Shown: positions 10,337 through 18,867, counted from the first letter of the stretch. The stretch: DNA of 33,663 nucleotides from Novosphingobium organovorum (GCF_022832435.1 NZ_JALHLF010000024.1:12587-46249), one strand, 5' to 3'. A program made the numbers and translations. Notes: generated by a model from the sequence alone, not told the origin.

Positions 10337-10465
10337 ATCCCCTTTCCCCCCTTCGAATGCCCCGCGTACCAGCCATTAGGGGTTGCGTCGGCGGCGCGGA
10401 GCGGGGAAACGGGCAGGTGCCATTCGACACGCTGCTGTTGCCGGGCCAACGCCGGGCGCATCGGC

Positions 10466-10481
10466 AAGGGGGAAATTTTTG
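10466..10481 (+). promoter_or_regulatory. Ribosome-binding site that sets the TTG start of mrpAB
   Basis: AAGGGGG at 10466-10472 lies six nt before TTG 10479. Upstream in-frame ATG codons would add an arginine-rich, non-membrane extension, so the TTG is the better start. Confidence 0.75.
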
Positions 10482-13385
10482 CATCTGGTCCTGATTGCCG
10501 TCCTGCCCTTTCTCGGCGCACTCCTGCTGTCGGCGATGGGAAACATCCGCCGCGATGCGCAGGCCGTGCTGGCGCTGGTTCCGGTGCTGGCGGGACTGTG
10601 GGTCCTGGGCGGCATGGTCCCGGCGGTGCTGGGCGGAGCGGTGCTCCAGTTCCACGCCGACTGGGTGCCCGCGCTTGGCCTTGGGCTGACCTTGCGGCTC
10701 GATGCCCTGGCCCTGCTGTTCTGCGCGCTGATCCTCTTCATCGGCCTGCTGATCGTCATTTATGCGCGCTTCTACCTCCCCGCGCACGAGGCGCTGGGGC
10801 GTTTCCTCGCGCTTCTGCTGCTGTTCCAGGGCGCGATGGTGGGCATTTCGCTGTCGGGCAACATCCTCCTCCTCCTGGTGTTCTGGGAGCTGACCAGCCT
10901 GTCTTCGTTCCTGCTCATCGGTTTTCGCAGCGAGACCGCCGAGGGGCGCCAGGGCGCGCGCATGGCGCTTACCGTCACCGGCGGCGGCGGGCTGGCGCTG
11001 ATCGCGGGGCTGGTGCTGCTCGGCCATATCGCCGGGACTTACGAGCTTTCCGCGCTGCTCACCCAGCGCACGCAAGTCCAGGCCTCGCCGCTCTACCCGC
11101 TTGCCCTGGTGCTGATCCTGCTGGGCTGCTTCACCAAGTCGGCGCAGTTCCCGTTCCACTTCTGGCTGCCGCACGCAATGGCCGCGCCCACCCCGGTCAG
11201 CGCCTACCTCCATTCGGCAACAATGGTGAAGGCGGGCGTGTTCCTGATGATGCGGTTGTGGCCGGTGCTGGCCGGAAGCGAGCTGTGGTTCGCGCTCGTC
11301 GCCTCGACCGGGCTGGTCACGATGCTGCTCGCCGCCGTGGTCGGCTTCTTCAAGCAGGACCTCAAGGGCATCCTCGCCTATTCGACCGTCAGCCATCTGG
11401 GGCTGATGACGATGCTGCTGGGCCTGGGCACGCCCGCCGCCGCGATGGCCGCGCTGTTCCACCTGCTCAACCACGCGCTGTTCAAGGCCGCGCTGTTCAT
11501 GAACGCAGGGATCGTCGATCATGAGGCGGGCACGCGCGACATCCGCAAGCTGGGCGGGCTGGCCACCCTCATGCCGATTTCGGCGACGCTGGGCATTATC
11601 GCCGCGGCCTCGATGGCGGGCCTGCCGCCCTTCGGCGGGTTCCTGTCGAAGGAAATGATGCTCGAACAGGCCGCCGACACCCGCTGGCTCGGCCAGTCCT
11701 GGCTCCTGCCCATGCTCGCGGTGCTCGCCGCGGCCTTCTCGGTCGCCTATTCCCTGCGCTACATCGTCCACCTCTACCTCGGCCCGGTGCGCGACAGCTA
11801 TCCCGCCAGACCGCACGATCCGCCGTTTGGCCTGTGGGCGCCTTCGGCGCTGCTGGTGGCGCTGACCGTGCTCGTTGGCCTGTTCCCCAACACGCTCACC
11901 CACGCCTTCATGGTCCCCGCGATCGCCGCGCTGACCGGAACGCAAGGCACCGCCTTCCACCCCGCGCTGTGGCACGGATGGACCCCGGCGCTGGCGATGA
12001 GCGCGGTGGCGGTGGCAAGCGGCGCTTTCCTGCTGTGGCGTCACAAGGGCCTCCAGCGCGGCTGGGAGGGCGCGATGCTGCCCGACGCCAAGGCGCTGTT
12101 CGACACCGCGATCGAGCGGCTCGTCAGCCTTGCCCGGCTTATTTCCGATGCCATCCACAACGGCTCGCTCCAGCGCCAGCTCGCGGTGCTGTTCGTCGCG
12201 GCGGTCGCGCTCGGCGCGCTGGGCATGGCCGAGGGCGGCTACCGCCCCGGCACCCACCCCACGCTGCCCGCCTCGCCGGTCGCGGTGGTTGCCTGGCTGC
12301 TGCTGTTGAGCAGCATCGTCGCCGTGCTCGTCGCGCAGCAGCAGCGCTTCCTGACGCTCGTCTTCATTTCGGTGATCGGGCTCGTCGTCAGTCTGGCCTT
12401 CGTCTACCTCTCCGCGCCCGATCTCGCGCTCACGCAGATCTGCGTCGAGACGGTGACGATCCTGCTCATGCTGCTCGCGCTCAACCTCCTGCCCAAGAAA
12501 CCGCGCCGCATTTCGAGCATGGCCCGGCGCGTGCGCGATGCGCTGATCGGCCTGGCCGGGGGCGGCGCGGTGGGCTTTGCCGCCTACGCGGTGATGACCC
12601 GCGAGCCGAACGATCCGATCTCCGCCTTCCACTGGGCCAAAAGCCTGTCCGAAGGTGGCGGGCACAACGTCGTCAACGTCACGCTGGTCGACTTTCGCGG
12701 TTTCGATACCTTTGGCGAGATCACCGTGCTGGGGATCGCGGCGCTGACCATCTTCGCGCTGCTCCAGCCCGCCGCGCGCGGAGCCGCCGGGCAGCGGCTG
12801 CGCGTCTGGGTGGCCGACCTGCCCCGCTCGCCCGAGCGTCACCCGATGATGTTCGCGGTGGCCGCGCGGGTGCTGCTGCCGCTGGCCTCGATCATCGCCA
12901 TCTACATCTTCCTGCGCGGCCACAACGCACCGGGCGGCGGGTTCATCGCCGGGCTCGTCGCCTCGATCGCGATGCTGGTGCAGTACATGGCCTCCGGCTT
13001 CGAATGGACCGACGCGCGCCGCCGGATCGACGAACACCGGCTGATCGGCCTTGGCGTGACGATCGCCGCACTGACCGGGCTGGGCTCGCTGGTGTTCGGC
13101 TATCCGCTGTTCACCAGCGCCTTCGGGCATTTCCACATCCCGCTGCTCGGCGATCTGGAGCTGGCGACGGCCACCCTGTTCGACATCGGCGTTGGTATGA
13201 CGGTGATCGGCGCGGTGATGCTCGCGCTCGCCGAACTGAGCCACATTGCGGTGCGCGCCAACAAGGACAACGCCGCCGGGCGCGAGGATGGCCCGATGGA
13301 CATCGACCCCGCGCGGCTATGGGCCGAGCAGCAGCGCGAGGCGGCCCTCCCCACGCCCCCTGCACGCCCGGAGGGTGAGGCATGA
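10479..13385 (+). CDS. mrpA: Mrp Na+/H+ antiporter fused subunit A/B
   Basis: A 968-residue polytopic membrane protein, the largest subunit of the multi-subunit Mrp (Mnh/Pha) cation/proton antiporter. Residues about 1-640 are the MrpA/NuoL-like channel: FWELTSLSSFLLIGF with the TM5 glutamate, CFTKSAQFPFHFWLPHAM, then PTPVSAYLHSATMVKAG. The middle holds the MrpA-specific C-terminal helices (ALTQICVETVTILLMLLALN). From about residue 788 an MnhB domain follows (RVLLPLASIIAIYIFLRGHN, APGGGFIAGL). The A-B fusion is as in PhaA/PhaAB of rhizobia. Translation most likely starts at TTG. It is the first gene of the operon, and its stop overlaps mrpC by ATGA. Confidence 0.93.
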   Translation: MHLVLIAVLPFLGALLLSAMGNIRRDAQAVLALVPVLAGLWVLGGMVPAVLGGAVLQFHADWVPALGLGLTLRLDALALLFCALILFIGLLIVIYARFYLPAHEALGRFLALLLLFQGAMVGISLSGNILLLLVFWELTSLSSFLLIGFRSETAEGRQGARMALTVTGGGGLALIAGLVLLGHIAGTYELSALLTQRTQVQASPLYPLALVLILLGCFTKSAQFPFHFWLPHAMAAPTPVSAYLHSATMVKAGVFLMMRLWPVLAGSELWFALVASTGLVTMLLAAVVGFFKQDLKGILAYSTVSHLGLMTMLLGLGTPAAAMAALFHLLNHALFKAALFMNAGIVDHEAGTRDIRKLGGLATLMPISATLGIIAAASMAGLPPFGGFLSKEMMLEQAADTRWLGQSWLLPMLAVLAAAFSVAYSLRYIVHLYLGPVRDSYPARPHDPPFGLWAPSALLVALTVLVGLFPNTLTHAFMVPAIAALTGTQGTAFHPALWHGWTPALAMSAVAVASGAFLLWRHKGLQRGWEGAMLPDAKALFDTAIERLVSLARLISDAIHNGSLQRQLAVLFVAAVALGALGMAEGGYRPGTHPTLPASPVAVVAWLLLLSSIVAVLVAQQQRFLTLVFISVIGLVVSLAFVYLSAPDLALTQICVETVTILLMLLALNLLPKKPRRISSMARRVRDALIGLAGGGAVGFAAYAVMTREPNDPISAFHWAKSLSEGGGHNVVNVTLVDFRGFDTFGEITVLGIAALTIFALLQPAARGAAGQRLRVWVADLPRSPERHPMMFAVAARVLLPLASIIAIYIFLRGHNAPGGGFIAGLVASIAMLVQYMASGFEWTDARRRIDEHRLIGLGVTIAALTGLGSLVFGYPLFTSAFGHFHIPLLGDLELATATLFDIGVGMTVIGAVMLALAELSHIAVRANKDNAAGREDGPMDIDPARLWAEQQREAALPTPPARPEGEA

Positions 13386-13804
13386 GCATGGAATTCCTCA
13401 TCGCCAGCGCGATCGGCGCGCTGACCTGGGCGGGCATCTACCTTTCGCTGCGCGGGCGCACCTTCCCGGTGGTGCTGGGCATTTCCATGCTGTCCTACGC
13501 GATCAACCTGTTCCTTTTCGCGATCGGCCGGCTCAAGGTCGGCGCCCCGCCGCTCTACGAAGAAGGCCTGAGCAACTACACCGACCCGCTGCCCCAGGCG
13601 CTGGTGCTGACCGCGATCGTCATTTCCTTCGGCATGTCCGCGCTGACCGTGGTGCTGGCGCTGCGCACGTTCCTGGAAACCGGCACCGATCAGGTCGACG
13701 GTGAACCCGATCCCGCAATCGACCCGCTCGAAGGCGACCGCGCGGAATGGATCGAGCGGCGCAACGCGCACCGCATCGACATGATCGGGGAGGAGCGGCT
13801 GTGA
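13382..13804 (+). CDS. mrpC: Mrp antiporter subunit C (NuoK-like)
   Basis: A 140-residue subunit with three predicted helices, related to NuoK of respiratory complex I. It has FLIASAIGALTWAGIYLSLR, then FPVVLGISMLSYAINLFLFA, the loop with DPLPQALVLTAIVISFGMSA, and a polar C-terminal tail (about 105-140). It overlaps the upstream mrpAB stop by four nt (ATGA), with GAGGGTGAGG as ribosome-binding site, and overlaps mrpD downstream. MrpC is needed for assembly and activity of the Mrp complex in the systems studied. Confidence 0.92.
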   Translation: MSMEFLIASAIGALTWAGIYLSLRGRTFPVVLGISMLSYAINLFLFAIGRLKVGAPPLYEEGLSNYTDPLPQALVLTAIVISFGMSALTVVLALRTFLETGTDQVDGEPDPAIDPLEGDRAEWIERRNAHRIDMIGEERL

Positions 13805-15372
13805 GCGTCCCCATGCTCTCCCCCAGTTTCGCCGCGAACCTCGCTGCCGCGCTGATCGCTGTGCCGATCATGCTGCCCTCGCTCGCCGGGACCAGTGCGC
13901 TCCTGTTCCGCAAGCGCCACCGCGCGGTGGCGGCCGGGATCTCGATCGGCTCGTGCCTGCTCCAGATCGCGGTTGCCGTCGCGCTGCTGGTGCGCGCGCG
14001 GCACACCGGGGCCACGCCCTACGCGATGGGCAACTGGCCCGCGCCGTTCGGTATCGTGCTCGTGCTCGATCGGCTGAGCGCGTGGATGCTCCTGCTCACC
14101 GCCATCGTCGGCTTTGCCGTGGCCACGCACGCCGCGCTCACCCGGCTCGACCGCAAGGGGTGGAATTTTCACCCGATCTTCCAGTTCCAGCTGCTCGGCC
14201 TCAACGGCGCCTTCCTGACCGGCGACCTGTTCAACCTGTTCGTCTTCTTCGAGGTGCTGCTGATCGCCTCCTACGGCCTGATCCTGCACGGACAGGGCGC
14301 GCGGCGGCTGACCTCGGGCGTGCAGTACATCGTCGTCAACCTCACCGGATCGACGCTGTTCCTGATCGCGCTGGGCCTGCTCTACGGGGTCACCGGCACG
14401 CTCAACATGGCGGACATGGCCGCGCGCGGGGCCGCCCTGCCGCACGGCGATCGCGGGCTGTTCGAAGCGGCCGGATACCTGCTCATCGCGGTCTTCGCGC
14501 TGAAGGCCGCGCTGCTGCCGCTGCACCTGTGGCTGCCGCGCGCCTACGCCAGCGCGGCGCCCCCGGTTGCCGCGCTGTTCGCGATCATGACCAAGGTCGG
14601 GGCCTATTCGATCATCCGCACCGCACCGCTGATCTTCGGTGATCATGCGCAGGAATTCCTGCTCCCCGCGAGCCTGGCCACGATCGCGCTGGGCTTTACC
14701 GGGATGCTGGCCGCACGCGGCCTGCGCGACATGACGGCGTTCGGCCTGATCGGGTCGACCGGGACGCTGCTCGCGGCCATCGCGCTGTTCCGGCCCGAAG
14801 CGCTGGCCGCCGCGCTCTACTACCTGCCGCACACCACCATCGCGGCGGCGCTGCTGTTCCTGACCGTCGATCTGGTGGTGCGCTGGCGGGGCGTCGAAGG
14901 CGATGCCATCGTCCCCACCCCCGCCTTCAGCGGCCTCGCGCTGGTCGCCTTCCTGTTCCTCGCCGGCGGCGTCGCGCTGGCCGGACTGCCTCCGCTTTCG
15001 GGTTTCATCGGCAAGCTGCTCATTCTCGATGCGGCGATCGGCGCGCCGCTCGGCGGGTGGATCTGGGGCGTGATCCTCATCACCAGCCTCATCGCGGTGA
15101 TCGCGCTCGCACGCGCGGGAAGCACGGTGTTCTGGAAGCGCGATCCCTCCCCGCCGATCCCGGCCGACCGCGCCCCACCCCGCCTCCTCGAGGCATTGCC
15201 CGCGCTGTTCCTGCTGGCGACACTGGTCGCCCTGACCGCGTTTGCCGGGCCCGCCACGCGCTATGCGCAAAGCGCCGCCGCGCAAGTCTTCGACCAGAGC
15301 GCCTACCGCCAGGCGGTGCTCTCCAACACCACCCTCATCCCCCCTGCCAGCCGGACCGGAGAAGCGCCGTGA
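13801..15372 (+). CDS. mrpD: Mrp antiporter subunit D (NuoM/N-like)
   Basis: A 523-residue polytopic membrane protein related to NuoM/NuoN, one of the two ion-translocating antiporter-like subunits of the Mrp complex. Typical features are GDLFNLFVFFEVLLIASYGL with the TM5 glutamate, FALKAALLPLHLWLPRAYAS with the key lysine, and ALFAIMTKVGAYSIIRT in the second half. The GTG start at 13801 overlaps the mrpC stop (GTGA) and is preceded by GGGGAGGAG. The shorter in-frame ATG at 13813 is less likely given this coupling. It overlaps mrpE at its 3' end. Confidence 0.93.
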   Translation: MSVPMLSPSFAANLAAALIAVPIMLPSLAGTSALLFRKRHRAVAAGISIGSCLLQIAVAVALLVRARHTGATPYAMGNWPAPFGIVLVLDRLSAWMLLLTAIVGFAVATHAALTRLDRKGWNFHPIFQFQLLGLNGAFLTGDLFNLFVFFEVLLIASYGLILHGQGARRLTSGVQYIVVNLTGSTLFLIALGLLYGVTGTLNMADMAARGAALPHGDRGLFEAAGYLLIAVFALKAALLPLHLWLPRAYASAAPPVAALFAIMTKVGAYSIIRTAPLIFGDHAQEFLLPASLATIALGFTGMLAARGLRDMTAFGLIGSTGTLLAAIALFRPEALAAALYYLPHTTIAAALLFLTVDLVVRWRGVEGDAIVPTPAFSGLALVAFLFLAGGVALAGLPPLSGFIGKLLILDAAIGAPLGGWIWGVILITSLIAVIALARAGSTVFWKRDPSPPIPADRAPPRLLEALPALFLLATLVALTAFAGPATRYAQSAAAQVFDQSAYRQAVLSNTTLIPPASRTGEAP

Positions 15373-15860
15373 TCCACCGTCTGCTGCCCCACCCCGGCCT
15401 TTCCGCACTCCTGCTGGCGCTATGGCTGATCGTGTTCAATTCGCTCAATCCGGGCGTCGCGCTGATCGGCGCGGGCTTTGCGGTGGCGGTGCCGCTGTTC
15501 AGCGCGCCGTTCTGGCCCGAACGCGCGCAGCTGCGTTTCGGCTGGCCACTCGTCGCTTATGTGCTGCTCGTGCTCTACGACATCGTCGTCGCCAATTTCC
15601 ATGTCGCGAAGCTGATCGTGTTCAAGGCCAACAAGGATTTTCGCCCGGCCTGGCTGTCGGTGCCGCTCGACCTGCACTCGGCCGAGGCGATCACCGTGCT
15701 GGCCGGCACGATCAGCCTGACGCCGGGCACGGTCTCGGTCGACGTCTCGACCGACGGGCGCCACCTGCTCGTCCACGCGCTGCACACCGACGATCCCGAG
15801 GGCGAAATCGCCCTCATCAAGCAGCGCTACGAACGCCGTCTCAAGGAGATTTTCGCGTGA
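15369..15860 (+). CDS. mrpE: Mrp antiporter subunit E
   Basis: A 163-residue MnhE-family subunit. It has two or three N-terminal helices (about 10-75, including LLALWLIVFNSLNPGVALIG and LVAYVLLVLYDIVVANFHVA) and a cytosolic C-terminal domain with the conserved AITVLAGTISLTPGT and LLVHALHTDD. GTG at 15369 overlaps the mrpD stop (GTGA). Longer upstream open frame is only an out-of-frame reading of mrpD. The exact role of MrpE is unclear in the family, but it associates with the complex. Confidence 0.93.
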   Translation: MIHRLLPHPGLSALLLALWLIVFNSLNPGVALIGAGFAVAVPLFSAPFWPERAQLRFGWPLVAYVLLVLYDIVVANFHVAKLIVFKANKDFRPAWLSVPLDLHSAEAITVLAGTISLTPGTVSVDVSTDGRHLLVHALHTDDPEGEIALIKQRYERRLKEIFA

Positions 15861-16126
15861 TCGCCATCGCTCTCAAGATCGCGCTGGGCTGCGTGTCGCT
15901 GGCCATGCTGCTCAACCTGTGGAGCCTGCTCAAGGGCCCGACCGCGCCCGACCGCATCCTCGCGCTCGACACCATGGCGATCAACGCGATCGCCTTCATC
16001 ATGCTGTTCGGCATCCAGGGCGAGACGAGCGTGTTCTTCGAGGCCGCGCTGCTCATGGCGATGGTCGGCTTCGTGGGAACGGTGGCCTACACCAAGTTCC
16101 TGCTGCGCGGCGACATCGTGGAATGA
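15857..16126 (+). CDS. mrpF: Mrp antiporter subunit F
   Basis: An 89-residue subunit of the MrpF/PhaF family with three helices. The diagnostic motif GPTAPDRILALDTMAINAIA lies after the first helix, followed by FFEAALLMAMVGFVGTVAYT. GTG at 15857 overlaps the mrpE stop (GTGA), with AAGGAGATTTTC as ribosome-binding site. The family is small and well conserved in length. Confidence 0.93.
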   Translation: MIAIALKIALGCVSLAMLLNLWSLLKGPTAPDRILALDTMAINAIAFIMLFGIQGETSVFFEAALLMAMVGFVGTVAYTKFLLRGDIVE

Positions 16127-16139
16127 GGAACGCGCGCCG

Positions 16140-16592
16140 ATGACCCCGATCCTCTCCACCGCGCTCGACGCGCTCGTCGCCTTCCTGATCGTGCTGGGCG
16201 GCCTGTTCGCGCTGATCGGCAGCTGGGGCCTGGCCAAGCTGCCCGCGCTGATGACCCGCCTGCACGGGCCGACCAAGGCGACCACGCTGGGCGTGGGCGC
16301 GATCCTGGTCGCCTCGATGGTCTGGTTCCCGCTGCACGGGGGCAGCTTCTCAAGCCACGAACTGCTCATCACGCTGTTCCTGTTCCTGAGCGCGCCGATC
16401 TCCGCGAACATGATCGCCAAGGCCTACATCCACCGCCGCTTCCGGCGCTGCAGCGCGCCCGAAGACGTCGAAAGCGACCTGCCCGCCCCGCCGGGACGCG
16501 GCACCGACTGGGCGACCTTCGGCCAGCACGCCGATGCGCCCGCCGATCCTTCGGTTTCCCAGAACCTTCAAGGCCCCCGCCAGGACGCCTGA
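16140..16592 (+). CDS. mrpG: Mrp antiporter subunit G
   Basis: A 150-residue PhaG/MnhG-family membrane subunit, last of the operon. It has three helices with the typical GLFALIGSWGLAKLPALMTR, then LHGPTKATTLGVGAILVAS and ELLITLFLFLSAPISANMIA. A polar C-terminal tail (about 105-150) is longer than in many homologues. The ATG follows TGAGGAACG, 13 nt after mrpF. The complex exchanges cytosolic Na+ (or K+) for external protons and supports growth at high salt or pH. Confidence 0.92.
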   Translation: MTPILSTALDALVAFLIVLGGLFALIGSWGLAKLPALMTRLHGPTKATTLGVGAILVASMVWFPLHGGSFSSHELLITLFLFLSAPISANMIAKAYIHRRFRRCSAPEDVESDLPAPPGRGTDWATFGQHADAPADPSVSQNLQGPRQDA

Positions 16593-16712
16593 AGCGCACT
16601 GCGCAACGGGACCGGTGCGACGCGCCCCCATGGGACCACAGGCCCCGCGCGCCAGCACCGATCCACGCCGCCCGGCTCAACAGGCGCGCGTCCGATGACC
16701 GTTCGACACGGA

Positions 16713-16940
16713 TCAGGTCTTGATCGCCAGAAGACCCTTGTTGAGCAGGTAGGCGATCATGTGCGTGCGGTTTCGGGTTCGCGTCTTGAGCCGCACGTTC
16801 TCGACATGGCGCACCACGGTGCACGCGGAAATTTCTAGTTCAAGCGCGATTTCCTTGGCCGACATGCCAAGGGCTATGAGTTCGAGCACATCGATCTCAC
16901 GCGCGGTGAGGTGCTCGCAGTCGCTGACGGTGTCTTGCAT
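16713..16940 (-). CDS. Small stand-alone LuxR-type HTH regulator
   Basis: A 75-residue protein consisting almost only of a LuxR/GerE-type helix-turn-helix: LTAREIDVLELIALGMSAKE, then IALELEISACTVVRHVENVR and LKTRTRNRTHMIAYLLNKG. There is no receiver or autoinducer domain. ATG at 16940-16938 is preceded by AAGGGGGCGGAAACA, a good ribosome-binding site; upstream in-frame starts lack one. It diverges from two genes for exported low-complexity proteins and is convergent with the mrp operon. It may control that neighbour pair, but this is inference from position only. Confidence 0.82.
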   Translation of the reverse strand: MQDTVSDCEHLTAREIDVLELIALGMSAKEIALELEISACTVVRHVENVRLKTRTRNRTHMIAYLLNKGLLAIKT

Positions 16941-17502
16941 TGTTTCCGCCCCCTTCTTTGTTACTCCCGACTCGTTAGCCTTACATTTCTGCAATCGACT
17001 GTACGCTTTTTTCCTTAACTGCAAAACGCGCAATTGTGACAGTGTGAACATAGGCCCTGCGGGGCCTTTCGGGACAGCGCCGGATTGGTGGGTTGAGGGC
17101 CGTTTCAACTGCCTCCACAATTTCATCTTGTTACTTTTTTGCCATTATTTTCACCCGTTTGACAATCACGGGCGGGCAGAGCAAGCCTAAGGGACTGGCT
17201 GCGGGAGAGTGTGCAGCCTCCTCGGCAAGGTGCCTTTGGCACCCTTGCTGCGGCGCAACACTCTTGCGCAAATAGTTGCACAATATGCACCATTTGGGGG
17301 AATCGGCGGCGCAACAGGCCACCGGATTTAACCAAGGCAACCGGCCGACGCGTCCCACGCTCGCACCCTTCGGGTTGCGACGGCGCCCCCGGCTGCGAGC
17401 CGAACGGTGCACGCCACCGCGCGAGCCGGACCCTGGCACGTCCGACCCGACGATCCGTGTCCATTCCAGCGCCCTGACAGGGCCAAATTGGGGGTTTTTG
17501 CC
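16941..17502. other. Long AT-richer non-coding spacer with hairpins
   Basis: These 562 nt separate the LuxR-type gene from the exported-protein genes, and I see no convincing gene in them. Parts are clearly AT-rich against the genome background (about 16970-17040 and 17115-17160). AGGCCC-TGCG-GGGCCT-TTC at 17052-17070 looks like a terminator on the + strand. A two-tier stem-loop spans 17207-17263. A TTGACA is present at 17159-17164 without a good -10. The palindrome GCCCT-GAC-AGGGC at 17471-17483 sits just before the ribosome-binding site of the next gene. Confidence 0.55.
17207..17263. other. Two-tier stem-loop, possible structured RNA
   Basis: The inner stem GCAAGGTGCC (17225-17234) pairs with GGCACCCTTGC (17238-17248) across TTT with one bulge. 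The outer stem GAGTGT (17207-17212) pairs with ACACTC (17258-17263). It lies about 240 nt before the exported-protein gene and could be a leader structure or small RNA. No T-run follows. Confidence 0.35.
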
Positions 17503-18384
17503 ATGAAGAAGACGTGTGTATCCCGCCTTTGCGCGGTCCCGCTGCTTGCCCTTGGCCTCGCCGCAGGCCTTGGCGCCGGTCCCGTTCTCGCGCAGACCTC
17601 GCTCGAAAGCGGCAGCAACGCCGCGGCCAATTCCGGTTCGGTGTCCGGCGCCCAGTCGCAAAGCAATCCGACCAACGTCAACGCGCCGGTCAATTCGCAA
17701 GGCAACCTCACCTCGACCAGCGATTCAAGCGCGGGGGCGGTGTCCGGCTCCTCCTCGGGGGCCTCGTCCGATCAGGGCCAGTCGCAAGGCCAGGAAGCCA
17801 ACAACGCGCAGATCCAGGCGCAGGGCCAGCTCGCCACCAACGAACAGGGCGTCACGCTGACCTTCAACCAGAGCCAGCGCAAGATCCAGCGCGTCTACAC
17901 CAACGCCCCCGTGCCTCTGGCCGCCTCGAGCAGCTTCAGTTCGGACTATTGCGGCGGCACCGCAAGCGCCGGAGCCAGCGTCGCGCCCATCGGCATCAGC
18001 CTGGGCGGGGCCAAGCCCACGTTCGACAAGTCCTGCCAGTCGCTGCGCCGCGCCGAAAAGTTCGGCATGGCCGCAGCCAACGCGGCAAACATGGGCCAGC
18101 CCGAACTCGCCGGACGGCTGATGTCGATGATGATCTGGTCGATCTGCACTTCGGACAGCGACGGCCCCAAGGGCGACAGGTCGACCGCGATGGCCTGCGA
18201 TGCCATCGGCCTGCTCGGCAGCACGGCGTCGACAGGTTCGGCGGGTTCGGCCCAGCCGGTGCCCGCCCCCGCACCCGAACCCGCAACGACCGGCACGAAC
18301 GGCGAACCGACGCCCGCCGCCGCGGTGCGCCAGCCGCCCCAGGCGACAACGCCTCCCGAACTCGAATTGGTGGCCCGCCGCTAG
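17503..18384 (+). CDS. Exported Ser/Gly/Gln/Asn-rich protein with four-cysteine domain, unknown function
   Basis: A 293-residue protein. Residues 1-30 form a Sec signal peptide ending VLA before QTSLES. Residues about 31-120 are low-complexity, rich in Ser, Gly, Asn and Gln (for example SSGASSDQGQSQGQEANNAQ). Residues about 125-240 look folded and hold the only four mature-chain cysteines (150, 178, 215, 232), probably two disulfides. The tail from about 245 is Pro/Ala-rich. The pattern of small residues and spaced cysteines reminds me of unassigned phage- or plasmid-borne secreted proteins, but I cannot name a family. The ATG follows GGGGG at 17490-17494. A second exported low-complexity protein follows. 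Confidence 0.7.
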   Translation: MKKTCVSRLCAVPLLALGLAAGLGAGPVLAQTSLESGSNAAANSGSVSGAQSQSNPTNVNAPVNSQGNLTSTSDSSAGAVSGSSSGASSDQGQSQGQEANNAQIQAQGQLATNEQGVTLTFNQSQRKIQRVYTNAPVPLAASSSFSSDYCGGTASAGASVAPIGISLGGAKPTFDKSCQSLRRAEKFGMAAANAANMGQPELAGRLMSMMIWSICTSDSDGPKGDRSTAMACDAIGLLGSTASTGSAGSAQPVPAPAPEPATTGTNGEPTPAAAVRQPPQATTPPELELVARR

Positions 18385-18477
18385 AGCGACGCGCCCCCAT
18401 CGTCCGCGCACCCCAGGCAAGGGGCGGGATGCACGGACACCCTGAAAGACAGGCCCCTCAAGACGTGGAGAAGGATC

Positions 18478-18867
18478 ATGATGAAGAAGGCAATCATTCC
18501 GCTTATCGCCAGCGTTGTCCTCGCCAGCCCGGCCATGGCCGCCGACATCGGCCTGGTGTTCGGGGGCGGCAGCACCTCTTCGACCAGCAGCGCCGGATCG
18601 GTGAGCGCGGGCAGCAGCAGCTCGGCGATCTTCGGCGTCACCGGCCAGCAGTCCTCGGGCGCGGCGAATTCGAACGGCTCGGGCACGCTCATCATGAGCG
18701 GCAACGATATGAGCACGTCGTCCAACCACACGTCGCAGACCGCGCAGCAGGGCTCTTCGGCATCGTTCGGATTTGCCGGTTCGCAGAACGGCAATCTGGC
18801 CGGCGCCAGCGGCTCGTCGAGCGCGCAGGGCGGACTTCTGGGCGGCTGGCTCTTTGTCCAGCCCTGA
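18478..18867 (+). CDS. Exported Ser/Gly/Asn-rich low-complexity protein, unknown function
   Basis: A 129-residue protein with a Sec signal peptide (MMKKAIIPLIASVVLASPAM, cleavage after AMAA). The mature chain is about half Ser and Gly, with Asn and Gln and no cysteine; it ends in the hydrophobic GGLLGGWLFVQP. This composition suits a flexible surface or matrix component or an aggregation-prone (amyloid-like) subunit, but no curlin- or Fap-type repeat is evident. The ribosome-binding site is GGAGAAGGATC; either of two adjacent ATG codons could be used. It lies 93 nt after the preceding exported protein and is probably in the same operon. Confidence 0.68.
   Translation: MMKKAIIPLIASVVLASPAMAADIGLVFGGGSTSSTSSAGSVSAGSSSSAIFGVTGQQSSGAANSNGSGTLIMSGNDMSTSSNHTSQTAQQGSSASFGFAGSQNGNLAGASGSSSAQGGLLGGWLFVQP

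Noticed and set aside
10335..13244. A 969-codon open frame on the minus strand opposite mrpAB
   Set aside because: Its product is Arg/Gln/His-rich low complexity, typical of antisense frames in GC-rich genes. The + strand has clear Mrp domains.
16759..17190. A 143-codon + strand frame opposite the LuxR-type gene
   Set aside because: It is antisense to a clear HTH gene, has no ribosome-binding site and shows no recognisable domain.
17631..18867. Calling the two exported proteins curli or Fap amyloid subunits
   Set aside because: The composition is suggestive, but no curlin or Fap repeat pattern and no dedicated secretion genes were found nearby.
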